This document shows, in pieces, positions 13,301 through 22,223 of a stretch of DNA of 64,000 bases. The position numbers and the translations under genes are program-made. The notes below the pieces were generated by a model. The model saw only the letters and a program-made list of their open reading frames with translations, searched no databases and was not told the origin of the DNA. Position 1 is the first letter of the stretch; every line of letters starts with the position of its first letter. Origin of the DNA: Polynucleobacter sp. MG-27-Goln-C1 (GTDB lineage Bacteria; Pseudomonadota; Gammaproteobacteria; Burkholderiales; Burkholderiaceae); assembly GCF_018881905.1 (NCBI RefSeq), contig NZ_JACVPM010000001.1, positions 496,001 to 560,000 on the forward strand, read 5' to 3'.

Positions 13301-14424
13301 GGTGTGGCAATACGCTCTGGCTTGCCATACTTCTCAGACTCCCAAGGCAAATCAGTGCCAGGGATATTGAGGTTTGAAACAGAGAAGCCAGTAAGACCTG
13401 CTTTAGGACGCCCACCGATACCAGTCGCACCTTCATCACGAATCTCACCACCAGCACCTGTAGAGGCACCGGGGAATGGAGCGATTGCTGTTGGGTGATT
13501 GTGTGTCTCCACCTTCATCAAGGTATGTACTAAACGCGTATCTTTTTCGTAACGACGACCCTCACCTTTGGAAGACCAAGTTTCTGACTCGGCTCCCACC
13601 ATCACCGCTGAGTTATCTGAGTAGGCAACGATCGTGCCTTCTGGTTGAAGTTGATGCGTATTGCGAATCATCGCAAATAGAGATTTCTCTTGATCATCGC
13701 CATCGATCGTCCAACTGGAGTTGAAAATCTTGTGACGGCAATGCTCGCTATTCGCTTGGGCAAACATAATCAATTCAACATCACTAGGATTACGCTCCAA
13801 GCGAATGAAATTCTCAACGAGATAAAGCACCTCATCTTCTGACAAAGCGAGACCGAGCTCTTGATTTGCTTTATCTAGAGCAGCCCTACCCTCAGTTAAT
13901 ACTGGGATACGAACAAATGGGCGATCAGGCAGAGATTGATACAAAGCACTAGCTTCATTGATATCTGAGATAACAGCCTCGGTCATGCGATCATGCAAAG
14001 CTGCCAATACCAGCTGCTCTTGTTCTGTGCTGAGTGCTTTTTTGCTCTGCCACGCATACTGAACACCACGCTCAATACGTAAAACTTGAAGTCCACATTG
14101 ACGCGCAATATCTGTTGCTTTACTAGCCCATGGGGAAACTGTGCCAAATCGGGGAATAGCAATCGCAGACTGTTTATCAACGCCTTTGCTAAACAAGGAG
14201 GCACCACCCTTTATTTGCGACACAAAAGGTTGGCCATAAGTCAGAAGACTCTCGAGCACCTCTTTGTCTTTGGCGTTGAGTTCTGACTCAGACCAAACAA
14301 AATGAAGGTATTGAGCCTCTATGGACTCAAGTTGAATTCCTTGGGCTGCGAGCGAAGCTAAAAGTCGCTGTTGGCGGAAGGCTGAAAGGGCATTTGCCCC
14401 GGGCAAGCAACAGAATGATGACAT
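10390..14424 (-). CDS. purL: Phosphoribosylformylglycinamidine synthase (single-chain)
   Basis: Catalyses step four of purine biosynthesis, FGAR to FGAM, using ATP and glutamine. The 1344 residues match the large single-chain PurL of Gram-negative bacteria: N-terminal PurS-like region, linker, two AIR-synthase-type halves ([20 protein letters not shown] is the ATP/Mg region) and a C-terminal class I glutaminase with nucleophile Cys in [12 protein letters not shown] and His in IAHGEGF. It begins 21 bases after the upstream ABC ATPase gene and ends 4 bases before the spermidine-synthase-like gene. Confidence 0.98.
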   Translation of the reverse strand: MSSFCCLPGANALSAFRQQRLLASLAAQGIQLESIEAQYLHFVWSESELNAKDKEVLESLLTYGQPFVSQIKGGASLFSKGVDKQSAIAIPRFGTVSPWASKATDIARQCGLQVLRIERGVQYAWQSKKALSTEQEQLVLAALHDRMTEAVISDINEASALYQSLPDRPFVRIPVLTEGRAALDKANQELGLALSEDEVLYLVENFIRLERNPSDVELIMFAQANSEHCRHKIFNSSWTIDGDDQEKSLFAMIRNTHQLQPEGTIVAYSDNSAVMVGAESETWSSKGEGRRYEKDTRLVHTLMKVETHNHPTAIAPFPGASTGAGGEIRDEGATGIGGRPKAGLTGFSVSNLNIPGTDLPWESEKYGKPERIATPLQIMIDGPLGGAAFNNEFGRPILGGYFRVFEQTLEGVRRGYHKPIMIAGGIGSIDSIHTAKKQIKAGHLFIQLGGPGMRIGMGGATGSSVATGTNTADLDFDSVQRGNPEMERRAQEVINSCIAMGQSNPIVSIHDVGAGGISNAFPELADGAGLGAQFQLRKVPLEESGMSPAEIWCNESQERYVLAIEAKDLELFKSLCERERCPFAVVGEATTERQLQLSDSKEAAGTDAAMPIDMPMEVLLGKPPRMHRDVIRVAQEFEELNVTDADLAQCIAWVLQQPTVASKSFLITIGDRTVGGLNARDPFVGPWQVPVADCAVTLMDYKGYHGEVMTMGERTPLAVIDAPAAAKMAVGEAITNLLAADIRRLEDVKLSANWMAACGAPGEDAKLYDSVKAIGMDLCPALGISIPVGKDSLSMASAWQEGDQAKKVVSPVSLIISAFAAVQDVRKTTTPLLKLKDESGAALETELILIDLGRGKNRMAGSILAQVLNQSGKTTPNVDHPEDLKALASAIIELRKADHLLAYHDRSDGGLFACIAEMAFASHTGISMNVDMIAVDVGQEADWGDAKNWAQQVSGRRHEQTMRALFNEELGAVIQIRKADRDAVFAVLRKLNLSAYSHVIAKPNTNGRIEIWRDAKNIFAEPREVLQKMWANTSYQIARLRDNPDCADSEFALLDNVADTGMSPRLTFDIADDIAAPFINKNARPKVAILREQGVNSHVEMAYAMNWAGFDSYDVHMSDLLSGKAKLDDFRGLVACGGFSYGDVLGAGEGWAKTILFNAQLRDQFSSFFNRQDSFALGVCNGCQMMSNLAGIIPGAEAWPKFTRNQSEQYEARLVMAEVTASPSIFTQGMTGSQLPIAIAHGEGFANFSQQGNLEVLQKQGLAALRFVDHQGNPTETYPMNPNGSPGGLTGVTTPDGRFTVMMPHPERVFRAVQMSWAPSEWLDTPDGASPWMRLFRNARVWAK

Positions 14425-14445
14425 GCCAAGATTATAAGGTTTTGC

Positions 14446-15126
14446 TTAAGCCAGGCGCCCACCTTGAAGGCTCAATTGGCGTCCGCACCGAGCAGCTAAG
14501 GCTGGATCGTGGGTCACCAGAACCAGGGTAGAGGAATTCTCCCGATTTAGCTCAAAAAGGAGCTCAATCACCCTATTTCCGCTAGCTTCGTCTAGGCTCC
14601 CGGTGGGTTCATCGGCAAACAGAATGGCGGGCTTATTAATAAATGCTCGAGCTAGAGCAACTCGTTGCTGCTCGCCACCAGAAAGCGTTTTCGGAAAATG
14701 ATTTGCCCTGAGACTTAGCCCAACCTTTTCGAGCCATAAATGAGCTGCCAACTTAGCTTCAGTCTGGCCTTCGCCCGCCATCTCTAGTGGAAGCATGACA
14801 TTTTCTAGGGCCGTTAGGTGTGGCAATAACTGAAATGATTGAAATACAAAGCCAACAAACTGACCGCGTAAGCGTGCCCTGCCATCTTCATCTAACAGAT
14901 TGAGGCTTTGCCCCATTAAATCAATTTGACCTGTGCTTGGCAGATCCAAGCCAGCCAAGAGGCTTAACAAGGTACTTTTTCCTGAGCCGGAAGCGCCAAT
15001 AATCGCCACACTTTCACCCTGCTCAATTTGAAAACTCAAGTCGTGCAAAATAGCCAGGTCACCATCAGCCGTATTTACCAGCTTGCCAACATGTTCGGCA
15101 ACAATGGAATTAGACTGTTTGTTCAT
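14446..15126 (-). CDS. ybbA: YbbA/LolD-type ABC transporter ATPase
   Basis: ATP-binding subunit of the MacB/LolD-like class of ABC systems. All motifs are present in 226 residues: Walker A GASGSGKST (44-52), signature LSGGEQQR, Walker B ILFADEPTGSLDE and the H-loop VTHDP. It lies divergent from tesA with 24 bases between the start codons, the same pairing as ybbA-tesA in E. coli; there the permease gene ybbP follows ybbA, whereas here purL follows. The partner permease must be encoded elsewhere or be missing. LolD is an alternative name, but the tesA linkage favours YbbA. Confidence 0.8.
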   Translation of the reverse strand: MNKQSNSIVAEHVGKLVNTADGDLAILHDLSFQIEQGESVAIIGASGSGKSTLLSLLAGLDLPSTGQIDLMGQSLNLLDEDGRARLRGQFVGFVFQSFQLLPHLTALENVMLPLEMAGEGQTEAKLAAHLWLEKVGLSLRANHFPKTLSGGEQQRVALARAFINKPAILFADEPTGSLDEASGNRVIELLFELNRENSSTLVLVTHDPALAARCGRQLSLQGGRLA

Positions 15127-15150
15127 GTGAAAATTTTCTAGAGTGGAAGA

Positions 15151-15801
15151 ATGCGGATTCAGCTTATAACTGTGAATAAATACATTACAGGGCTATTTTG
15201 CCTCGTATTGAGCATTTCTTCCTGGGCTCAAGTAAAGCCAGTGATCCTAATACTGGGTGATAGCCTTTCCGCTGAATACGGCCTGCCGCGTGGCACGGGC
15301 TGGGCCACCCTTCTCCAAGAGCGATTAGCCAAAGATCAGAGTCCTTGGAGCGTATTTAACGCTAGCATTAGCGGAGAAACTAGCTCGGGCGGTATAAGTC
15401 GCCTGCCGAATCTCTTGGATCAAAAAAAACCAGGAATAGTACTTATCGAGCTGGGTGCAAATGATGCCTTACGCGGCTTGCCAGTAAATCAAACTGAAGC
15501 CAATCTACGCAAGATGATCCAGATGAGTAAAAAATCAGGCGCAAGGGTTTTGCTGTGCGGGATACAGATTCCTTCGAACTATGGCCAATCCTACACCCTG
15601 CAATTTAAAAATCTCTATCCATTGCTTGCAACTCAAGAACACGTCGAATTACTGCCATTTTTCTTGGAAGGCGTTGCCACCAAACCAGAATTGTTCCAGG
15701 CGGATCGCCTACATCCCAATGTGGCGGCACAAAGCATTATCTTTAAAAACGTATGGGGCTCAATGGCCCCATACAGTAGCTTACTTAAAAAACTACCTTA
15801 G
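15151..15801 (+). CDS. tesA: Multifunctional acyl-CoA thioesterase / lysophospholipase (SGNH hydrolase)
   Basis: Periplasmic esterase/thioesterase of the GDSL/SGNH family. The 216 residues start with a signal peptide (hydrophobic core about 12-25, cut likely after SSWAQ). Block I GDSLSAEYG puts the nucleophile at S38, block III is LGANDALRG, and the catalytic Asp/His appear as DRLHPN near the C-terminus. It is divergent from ybbA, and its stop codon lies 2 bases from the convergent ppiD stop. The order ybbA/tesA supports the name. No promoter could be assigned in the 24-base gap. Confidence 0.92.
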   Translation: MRIQLITVNKYITGLFCLVLSISSWAQVKPVILILGDSLSAEYGLPRGTGWATLLQERLAKDQSPWSVFNASISGETSSGGISRLPNLLDQKKPGIVLIELGANDALRGLPVNQTEANLRKMIQMSKKSGARVLLCGIQIPSNYGQSYTLQFKNLYPLLATQEHVELLPFFLEGVATKPELFQADRLHPNVAAQSIIFKNVWGSMAPYSSLLKKLP

Positions 15802-15803
15802 CT

Positions 15804-17270
15804 TTAACTGCCCGCACTACCTGCGCTTGCTTGCTTAAGCGGGTTAATGACTTTAACGCCAGCACTATTACGCCAGTAGCCCATAAAGCCAGCAAATTCG
15901 GATTGCGCAGCTAGTGCTTGAATCTGTTGGGCCTGAGCCTTATGCACCTTGGCATCGACCGCTGGCGGCTGACGAACTTGATCAATACGATAAATCGTAG
16001 TGCCAACACCTGGATTAGCAACTGAAACTACAGCTGGTAAGTTATTTGCATTGACGGACATAACTTCATCCATAGATGGGCCAACCAAGCTACCGGGCTT
16101 ATTGCGTGAGATCCAGCTAGGACTTGCGAAACCAGTCGCATTCTTTGGATCTTTTTCAAGGGCAGCTAATTTCTCGCTTGCGGCAGCAATAGCTAATTTC
16201 TCTGCGGCACGTTGACTAACTTGACGCTTCACTTCTGAGGCAACCTCGCTATACGGCAAAATCTGTGCTGGGTGCAAAGTCACTACTCGAGCAGATACAA
16301 ATACGCCCGGAGCTGTTTGAACAGCTTCGGTATTACGCTTGTTCTTGAGGGCCTCATCACCATAAAGAGACTGAATCACCTTAGGGTTGGCTAGGGGATG
16401 ATCTTTGGATACACCTGGTGCTCCACCGCGAGTGACACCCTTCTGGGATTGAATGCTGAGTTTTAATTTATCAGCAGCAGGCTTCAAGCTATCAGACTGG
16501 TCGTAAGTCATATTCGCAAACTGATCTGCCTTTTCATTAAAGGCTTTGGAATCTTCTTTTGGTTCCGCCTTGAGAACAATGTACTCAACATCAATGTATT
16601 CAGGGCGCTCAAATAATTTGGCATTAGCTTGATAAAAAGCCTGCAGCTCTTCTGCACTTGGATTTACTTTAGATAAATAATCTTTAGCGTTGAACTGCAA
16701 AGTCTGAACTTGTCTTTCGGTCTCATACAAAGATGAAACGATTTCAGATAACTTAGGGCTAGCCAGTTCTGTACGGGCTACCGAGTTCACTAACTGTTGA
16801 ATTTTTAAGTCAAAGCTTTGGCCAGAATAGAACTGCTCTTCATTCATGCCGTTGCTTGCTAATAACTGCTTAAAGCGAACATCATCAAAGGTGCCATCTT
16901 GACGATATAGGGCACGAATCTGAGGAATCTTTTGCAGACTATTCACAAGCTCTTGCTTGCCGACTTGCAAACGCAGATCACTCACTGCAAATCCTAAAAT
17001 ACGTTGTTGTAATAGCTCATTCAAAATGGCCTGACGAAACGGCAGACTTTGAGCAATTTGCATATTTCCCCCGACACGCTCAGCCTGACGCTTAGCAGCC
17101 GCGTCCACTTCTTGCGCAGTAATTGGTTTGCCATTTACCTTAACGATGTCTGTTTCTTTATCCATGAAGCTGGAATAGCTAGAAATACCAAACATAGCAA
17201 ATGAAGGAACGATGAATAGCATCAGCACAAGCTGAAGAATCTTTTGGTGCTTACGTACGGTATCAAACAT
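15804..17270 (-). CDS. ppiD: Periplasmic chaperone / peptidyl-prolyl isomerase PpiD
   Basis: Membrane-anchored SurA-like chaperone at the SecYEG exit. The 488 residues show an N-terminal membrane helix (about 13-30, LQLVLMLFIVPSFAMFG), a SurA_N-like helical region (about 35-190, with QLLASNGMNEEQF) and a middle segment with IDVEYIVLKAEP like parvulin-adjacent regions. The total is shorter than the roughly 620 of E. coli PpiD, and the parvulin domain looks weakly conserved, as is usual in betaproteobacteria. It lies downstream of lon and tRNA-Val, mirroring lon-hupB-ppiD in enterics. Confidence 0.88.
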   Translation of the reverse strand: MFDTVRKHQKILQLVLMLFIVPSFAMFGISSYSSFMDKETDIVKVNGKPITAQEVDAAAKRQAERVGGNMQIAQSLPFRQAILNELLQQRILGFAVSDLRLQVGKQELVNSLQKIPQIRALYRQDGTFDDVRFKQLLASNGMNEEQFYSGQSFDLKIQQLVNSVARTELASPKLSEIVSSLYETERQVQTLQFNAKDYLSKVNPSAEELQAFYQANAKLFERPEYIDVEYIVLKAEPKEDSKAFNEKADQFANMTYDQSDSLKPAADKLKLSIQSQKGVTRGGAPGVSKDHPLANPKVIQSLYGDEALKNKRNTEAVQTAPGVFVSARVVTLHPAQILPYSEVASEVKRQVSQRAAEKLAIAAASEKLAALEKDPKNATGFASPSWISRNKPGSLVGPSMDEVMSVNANNLPAVVSVANPGVGTTIYRIDQVRQPPAVDAKVHKAQAQQIQALAAQSEFAGFMGYWRNSAGVKVINPLKQASAGSAGS

Positions 17271-17375
17271 GAATTAATCGCTAGGAAGTGAAGTCAATAA
17301 TGCGAGTGTACTAGGCAGAAGGTCTAGAGGAACTAGAAAGCCTATTAGGGGAAAAGCAAATGCGATTTGGGAAAC

Positions 17376-17451
17376 TGGTGGGCGCTGACGGGATCGAACC
17401 GCCGACATTCTGCGTGTAAGGCAGACGCTCTACCATCTGAGCTAAGCGCCC
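17376..17451 (-). tRNA. tRNA-Val (UAC anticodon)
   Basis: A complete 76-nt cloverleaf with encoded CCA. The acceptor GGGCGCT pairs with AGCGCCC, the D-arm is GCTC/GAGC, and the anticodon stem TCTGC/GCAGA closes the loop CTTACAC with anticodon TAC. The T-arm contains TTCGATC. It lies between lon and ppiD on the same strand. Confidence 0.97.
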
Positions 17452-17569
17452 CAAATTAATACAGACGAGATTGTAACCTAGTGCGGGAATAAAAGAGAGA
17501 TTCTTCATCAAAGTGGGCATAAATAAACTGTTCAATATGACTCAAAATCCCTCAAATATCCCCTGGACA

Positions 17570-20002
17570 TCAATGCTTTAAGGCTTCTCCAGAAGAAATC
17601 TTTTCATTGGCTTTGCTCGCTTCAGCAGCCTTTTTAGCAAGCTCTTCTGGAGTTGGATCAGGCAAGGCAACTGGTTTTCTCTCTAAAGCCAATTCCAGAA
17701 CTTTATCAATCCAGCGGACTGGAACGATTTCAATTGCATTCTTGACGTTATCCGGAATATCAATCAAATCCTTGACGTTTTCTTCTGGAATTAAGGCCAA
17801 CTTGATACCGCCGCGGTGAGCTGCCAACAGCTTCTCTTTTAGGCCGCCAATTGGCAATACTTCGCCACGCAATGTGATCTCACCAGTCATTGCTACATCA
17901 GAGCGAATCGGAATACCCGTAAATACAGATACCAGAGCTGTCGTAATAGCAATACCAGCCGATGGGCCATCTTTTGGTGTCGCGCCATCTGGGAAGTGAA
18001 TATGAATATCCTTCTTCTCAAAAGCTTCATCTGCAATACCTAAAGCTCTCGCTCTGGAACGGACCACAGTCTTAGCTGCCTCTACAGATTCCTTCATCAC
18101 ATCACCAATAGAACCAGTGCGAGTGATAACGCCCTTACCTGGCATCACTGCCGCTTCGATAGTCAAGAGATCACCGCCAACTTCGGTCCAAGCCAAACCA
18201 GTTACCTGGCCGACTTGATTCTCTTTTGCGGCAAGACCAAAGTCATACATCTTTACAGACAGGAACTTCTCTAGATTGTCAGCATTAACAGTGACTGGTG
18301 CAGCCTCTTTCTTAAGGAGTAACAACTTCACTACCTTACGGCAGATCTTGCTGATTTCACGCTCTAAAGAACGAACACCAGCTTCACGTGTGTAGTAGCG
18401 AATCATGCTGCGAACAGCGGATTCCTCAATCTTCAACTCATCCTTTTTAAGGCCATTATTTTTAATCTGTTTAGGGATTAAATAATTCATGGCAATGCTG
18501 GTCTTCTCATCTTCCGTGTAACCGGCGAGACGAATGATTTCCAAACGATCCAATAAAGGGCCGGGGATATTCAAAGAGTTAGATGTGGCAACAAACATCA
18601 CATCGGAGAGATCGAAGTCAACCTCAACATAGTGATCTTGGAATGTGTGATTTTGCTCTGGATCTAAAACCTCAAGCAAAGCACTTGCAGGATCGCCACG
18701 GAAATCCATACCCATCTTGTCTACCTCGTCCAAGAGGAATAAAGGATTGCGTACACCTACCTTGGTCAAGCTAGATAGAATCTTACCTGGCATAGACCCA
18801 ATGTAGGTACGACGATGACCACGAATTTCAGACTCATCACGCACACCACCCAATGCCATACGAACAAACTTACGATTTGTTGCACGTGCAATGGATTGAC
18901 CAAGGGAAGTTTTGCCAACACCAGGAGGACCAACTAAACAAAGGATCGGAGCCTTGACTCGCTCAACACGTTGTTGAACTGCGAGATACTCCAAGATACG
19001 TTCTTTCACCTTATCGAGACCGTAATGATCTTCGTCCAATACTTTTTCAGCATTAGTTAAATCATTATTGATCTTGGTTTTTTTCTTCCAAGGAAGAGTC
19101 ACCAAGGTGTCGATAAAATTACGAATCACGGTTGCTTCGGCAGACATTGGCGACATGAGTTTGAGTTTCTTCAACTCAGACTCAGCCTTCTTCAAAGCTT
19201 CCTTAGGCATGCGAGCAGCTTTAATTTTCTTCTCAAGTTCCTCGAGATCAGCGCCCTCTTCACCCTCACCTAATTCTTTTTGAATGGCTTTAACTTGTTC
19301 GTTTAAGTAGTACTCGCGCTGACTCTTTTCCATCTGACGTTTTACACGTCCACGAATACGCTTCTCAACTTGCAAAATATCTATTTCACTTTCGAGATCA
19401 GCTAAGAGACTTTCTAAACGTTGAACTACGTCAGTCATCTCCAACAAACGTTGCTTCTGCTCGAGCTTGACAGGGAGATGTGCACAAATCGTATCCGCCA
19501 AACGGCTTGGATCATCGATGCCGCCCAGTGAAGACAGAATCTCTTGAGGAACTTTTTTGTTCAGCTTTACGTATTGATCAAACTGGGCCATGATGGCGCG
19601 ACGTAATGCTTCGGTTTCATGAGCATCTAATGCCGACATTGAGGTTGGCGTAGCTTCACAGCAGAAATAGCCTTGGCTATCTTCAACTTGGCTCACTTCT
19701 GCACGTTGCACGCCCTCAACCAACACTTTTACGGTACCGTCTGGCAACTTGAGCATTTGCAGAATGTTGGCGATACAACCGACTTCATAGAGATCCTCTA
19801 CGCCAGGCTCGTCCTTTGCGGCAGTCTTTTGAGCCACTAAAAGCACATTTTTGCCAGTTTCCATGGCCGCTTCTAGCGCTTTGATTGATTTTGGACGACC
19901 CACAAACAAGGGGATGACCATGTGTGGAAACACCACGACGTCTCTCAACGGGAGAAGTGGCAGTTGAATAGGTTCAGAGGGTAGTAATAAGTGGCCAGGC
20001 AT
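17570..20002 (-). CDS. lon: ATP-dependent protease Lon
   Basis: Cytosolic AAA+ serine protease that removes misfolded and regulatory proteins. The 810 residues contain the N-terminal LonN domain (QLPLLPLRDVVVFPHMVIPL), a coiled-coil linker, Walker A GPPGVGKT, Walker B NPLFLLDEVDKMG and the protease domain with catalytic Ser in PKDGPSAGI and Lys in GGLKEKLLAAHRGG. A strong Shine-Dalgarno (GGAGG) sits 9 bases before the ATG. A heat-shock-type promoter candidate lies about 100 bases upstream. It follows clpX in the tig-clpP-clpX-lon order. Confidence 0.98.
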   Translation of the reverse strand: MPGHLLLPSEPIQLPLLPLRDVVVFPHMVIPLFVGRPKSIKALEAAMETGKNVLLVAQKTAAKDEPGVEDLYEVGCIANILQMLKLPDGTVKVLVEGVQRAEVSQVEDSQGYFCCEATPTSMSALDAHETEALRRAIMAQFDQYVKLNKKVPQEILSSLGGIDDPSRLADTICAHLPVKLEQKQRLLEMTDVVQRLESLLADLESEIDILQVEKRIRGRVKRQMEKSQREYYLNEQVKAIQKELGEGEEGADLEELEKKIKAARMPKEALKKAESELKKLKLMSPMSAEATVIRNFIDTLVTLPWKKKTKINNDLTNAEKVLDEDHYGLDKVKERILEYLAVQQRVERVKAPILCLVGPPGVGKTSLGQSIARATNRKFVRMALGGVRDESEIRGHRRTYIGSMPGKILSSLTKVGVRNPLFLLDEVDKMGMDFRGDPASALLEVLDPEQNHTFQDHYVEVDFDLSDVMFVATSNSLNIPGPLLDRLEIIRLAGYTEDEKTSIAMNYLIPKQIKNNGLKKDELKIEESAVRSMIRYYTREAGVRSLEREISKICRKVVKLLLLKKEAAPVTVNADNLEKFLSVKMYDFGLAAKENQVGQVTGLAWTEVGGDLLTIEAAVMPGKGVITRTGSIGDVMKESVEAAKTVVRSRARALGIADEAFEKKDIHIHFPDGATPKDGPSAGIAITTALVSVFTGIPIRSDVAMTGEITLRGEVLPIGGLKEKLLAAHRGGIKLALIPEENVKDLIDIPDNVKNAIEIVPVRWIDKVLELALERKPVALPDPTPEELAKKAAEASKANEKISSGEALKH

Positions 20003-20096
20003 GGGGCAATTCCTCCAAAATAGTCATTCCGTAAAATTCTCTAAAAATGCCGTACCACTAGATACGGTCATTATTTAGGAATAGGATACTACCTAT

Positions 20097-20122
20097 ATGG
20101 GTGCCACCAAGTGAAAAACAAG
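20097..20122 (-). promoter_or_regulatory. Candidate sigma-32 promoter for lon
   Basis: On the minus strand CTTGTTT (20122-20116) is followed after 12 bases by CACCCATATAG. This resembles the RpoH consensus CTTGAAA and CCCCATnT with acceptable spacing. The predicted start near 20088 gives an approximately 85-base lon leader. Matches are imperfect, so this rests partly on the known heat-shock control of lon in other bacteria. Confidence 0.4.
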
Positions 20123-20180
20123 GGGTAAATATGCAAAAAGTGAGCAAAAACCCTGTGAAAACAGCAAAAAAGACTAGAAA

Positions 20181-21542
20181 TTAGGCTTTTTTGCTCATTT
20201 CTGTAGATTCGTCACCCTGCTTGTAGACCAAAATGGGCTTTCCACCCTCAGCGATGGTATTTTCATCGATGACCACCTTTTGAACATTCTTCAAAGATGG
20301 CAGGTCATACATTACGTCCATGAGGGATCCCTCAAGAATAGAGCGCAGGCCACGTGCACCGGTTTTGCGTGCAATAGCCTTCTTGGCGATAGCTGAGAGT
20401 GCCGCTGGGCGAACTTCAAGCTCAGAGCCTTCCATCGTTAATAACGCCTGATACTGCTTAACCAAGGCATTCTTAGGTTCAGTCAAGATCTGAATTAAGG
20501 CAGTTTCATCCAACTGCGCCAAAGTGGCTACAACCGGCAAGCGGCCAATCAACTCGGGAATAAGGCCAAACTTAATTAAATCTTCTGGCTCCACTTCGAT
20601 TAAGAGGTCGCTAACACCGCGATCATCTTTACCTGGAACCGTGGCATTAAATCCAATGCCAGTCTTCGCAGTGCGCTGTTGAATGACCTTCTCAAGACCA
20701 TCAAATGCGCCGCCGCAAATAAATAGAATGTTAGTCGTATCAACTTGCAAGAAATCTTGGTTCGGATGCTTGCGTCCACCTTGAGGAGGCACAGAAGCCA
20801 TTGTGCCCTCAACCAGCTTTAACAAGGCTTGCTGAACGCCCTCGCCTGATACGTCACGAGTAATGGAAGGGTTATCTGACTTACGGGAAATCTTATCGAT
20901 CTCATCGATGTACACAATACCGCGTTGTGCTTTTTCTACGTTGTAGTCACAAGCTTGCAATAACTTTTGAATGATATTTTCTACGTCTTCACCAACATAA
21001 CCCGCTTCAGTCAATGTCGTTGCATCAGCCATGACAAAAGGTACATCGAGCATGCGCGCTAAGGTTTGAGCCAGCAAAGTTTTACCTGAGCCAGTTGGGC
21101 CGATCAGCAAAATGTTGCTCTTTGCTAATTCAACACCATCAACCATTGCTTTCGCGGGAATCTTGGATTCCTTTTTATCAGTTGCTTCGACAGGCTTGCC
21201 GTCTTTATCAAGCTTCTCTTTTTTTGGTTTCGGCAAATACTGTAAACGCTTGTAGTGGTTGTAAACCGCTACAGCCAAAGTCTTCTTCGCATGATCTTGA
21301 CCAATTACATACTGGTCTAAATTCTCACGGATCTGGTGTGGCGTTGGTAATGCATCATCGCCCTCAGCTTTGGGAAGCTTAGCGAGTTCTTCTTGAATAA
21401 CATCGGTACACAAGTCAATGCACTCATCGCAAATAAATACAGAAGGTCCGGCAATCAGTTTCTTTACTTCATGCTGACTCTTGCCGCAGAAAGAGCAATA
21501 CAGAACTTTATCTGCGCTATTGGTAGTGTTTTTATCGCTCAA
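20181..21542 (-). CDS. clpX: ClpX, ATP-dependent unfoldase of ClpXP
   Basis: Hexameric AAA+ unfoldase that delivers tagged proteins to ClpP. The 453 residues begin with the zinc-binding domain ([10 protein letters not shown]...CDECIDLC). They continue with Walker A GPTGSGKT, pore loop GYVGEDVE, Walker [10 protein letters not shown] and a [12 protein letters not shown] segment. An Asp/Lys-rich insertion near residues 100-130 ([20 protein letters not shown]) makes it slightly longer than the E. coli protein of about 424. It lies 25 bases downstream of clpP. Confidence 0.98.
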   Translation of the reverse strand: MSDKNTTNSADKVLYCSFCGKSQHEVKKLIAGPSVFICDECIDLCTDVIQEELAKLPKAEGDDALPTPHQIRENLDQYVIGQDHAKKTLAVAVYNHYKRLQYLPKPKKEKLDKDGKPVEATDKKESKIPAKAMVDGVELAKSNILLIGPTGSGKTLLAQTLARMLDVPFVMADATTLTEAGYVGEDVENIIQKLLQACDYNVEKAQRGIVYIDEIDKISRKSDNPSITRDVSGEGVQQALLKLVEGTMASVPPQGGRKHPNQDFLQVDTTNILFICGGAFDGLEKVIQQRTAKTGIGFNATVPGKDDRGVSDLLIEVEPEDLIKFGLIPELIGRLPVVATLAQLDETALIQILTEPKNALVKQYQALLTMEGSELEVRPAALSAIAKKAIARKTGARGLRSILEGSLMDVMYDLPSLKNVQKVVIDENTIAEGGKPILVYKQGDESTEMSKKA

Positions 21543-21567
21543 GGTAGATATCTAAAATGAATACGTA

Positions 21568-22197
21568 TTAAGGGCGCTTATCGATCACTTTATCGATCAA
21601 GCCATACTCTTGAGCCTGATCAGCAGACATGAAGTTATCGCGATCAGTATCTTTAGCAATCGTTTCAATTGATTGACCAGTGCGATCAGCCAAAATCTTG
21701 TTCAAGCGTTCACGCAAATAGAGAATCTCACGGGCTTGGATTTCAATATCAGAGGCTTGGCCACGTGCGCCACCTAATGGCTGATGAATCATCACGCGGG
21801 AGTTAGGTAATGCATAACGCTTACCTTTTTCGCCAGCGCATAACAGGAATGCACCCATACTCGCAGCCATACCCATGCACAAAGTGCTGACGTGTGGCTT
21901 GATGAATTGCATGGTGTCGTAGATTGCTAAACCAGCAGAAACGGAACCGCCAGGAGAGTTGATGTACAGAGAAATTTCTTTATCTGGATTTTCACTCTCG
22001 AGGAATAGCAACTGGGCAATCACTAAGTTTGCAGTTTGATCATTTACTTCGCCAACCAAGAAAACTACACGTTCTCTGAGTAAGCGAGAGTAAATGTCAT
22101 AGGCTCTCTCACCTCGACCAGAGGTTTCAATCACCATTGGAACTAAACCCAAACCTTTGGGTTCTAAATTCTCAGACTGGAAATGATTCTGGTTCAT
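21568..22197 (-). CDS. clpP: ClpP protease proteolytic subunit
   Basis: Serine peptidase forming the barrel of ClpXP and ClpAP. The 209 residues carry the catalytic Ser in [13 protein letters not shown], His in [14 protein letters not shown] and Asp in [10 protein letters not shown]. The short N-terminal propeptide-like segment before [22 protein letters not shown] is usual. It sits between tig (26 bases upstream) and clpX (25 bases downstream), so the three are very probably co-transcribed. Confidence 0.98.
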   Translation of the reverse strand: MNQNHFQSENLEPKGLGLVPMVIETSGRGERAYDIYSRLLRERVVFLVGEVNDQTANLVIAQLLFLESENPDKEISLYINSPGGSVSAGLAIYDTMQFIKPHVSTLCMGMAASMGAFLLCAGEKGKRYALPNSRVMIHQPLGGARGQASDIEIQAREILYLRERLNKILADRTGQSIETIAKDTDRDNFMSADQAQEYGLIDKVIDKRP

Positions 22198-22223
22198 GTG
22201 ATCAGGCCTTTATTAATGAATAC

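Noticed and set aside
17311..17535. 74-codon minus-strand frame over tRNA-Val
   Set aside because: The frame is simply translation through the tRNA gene (its residues match other tRNA-derived spurious frames).
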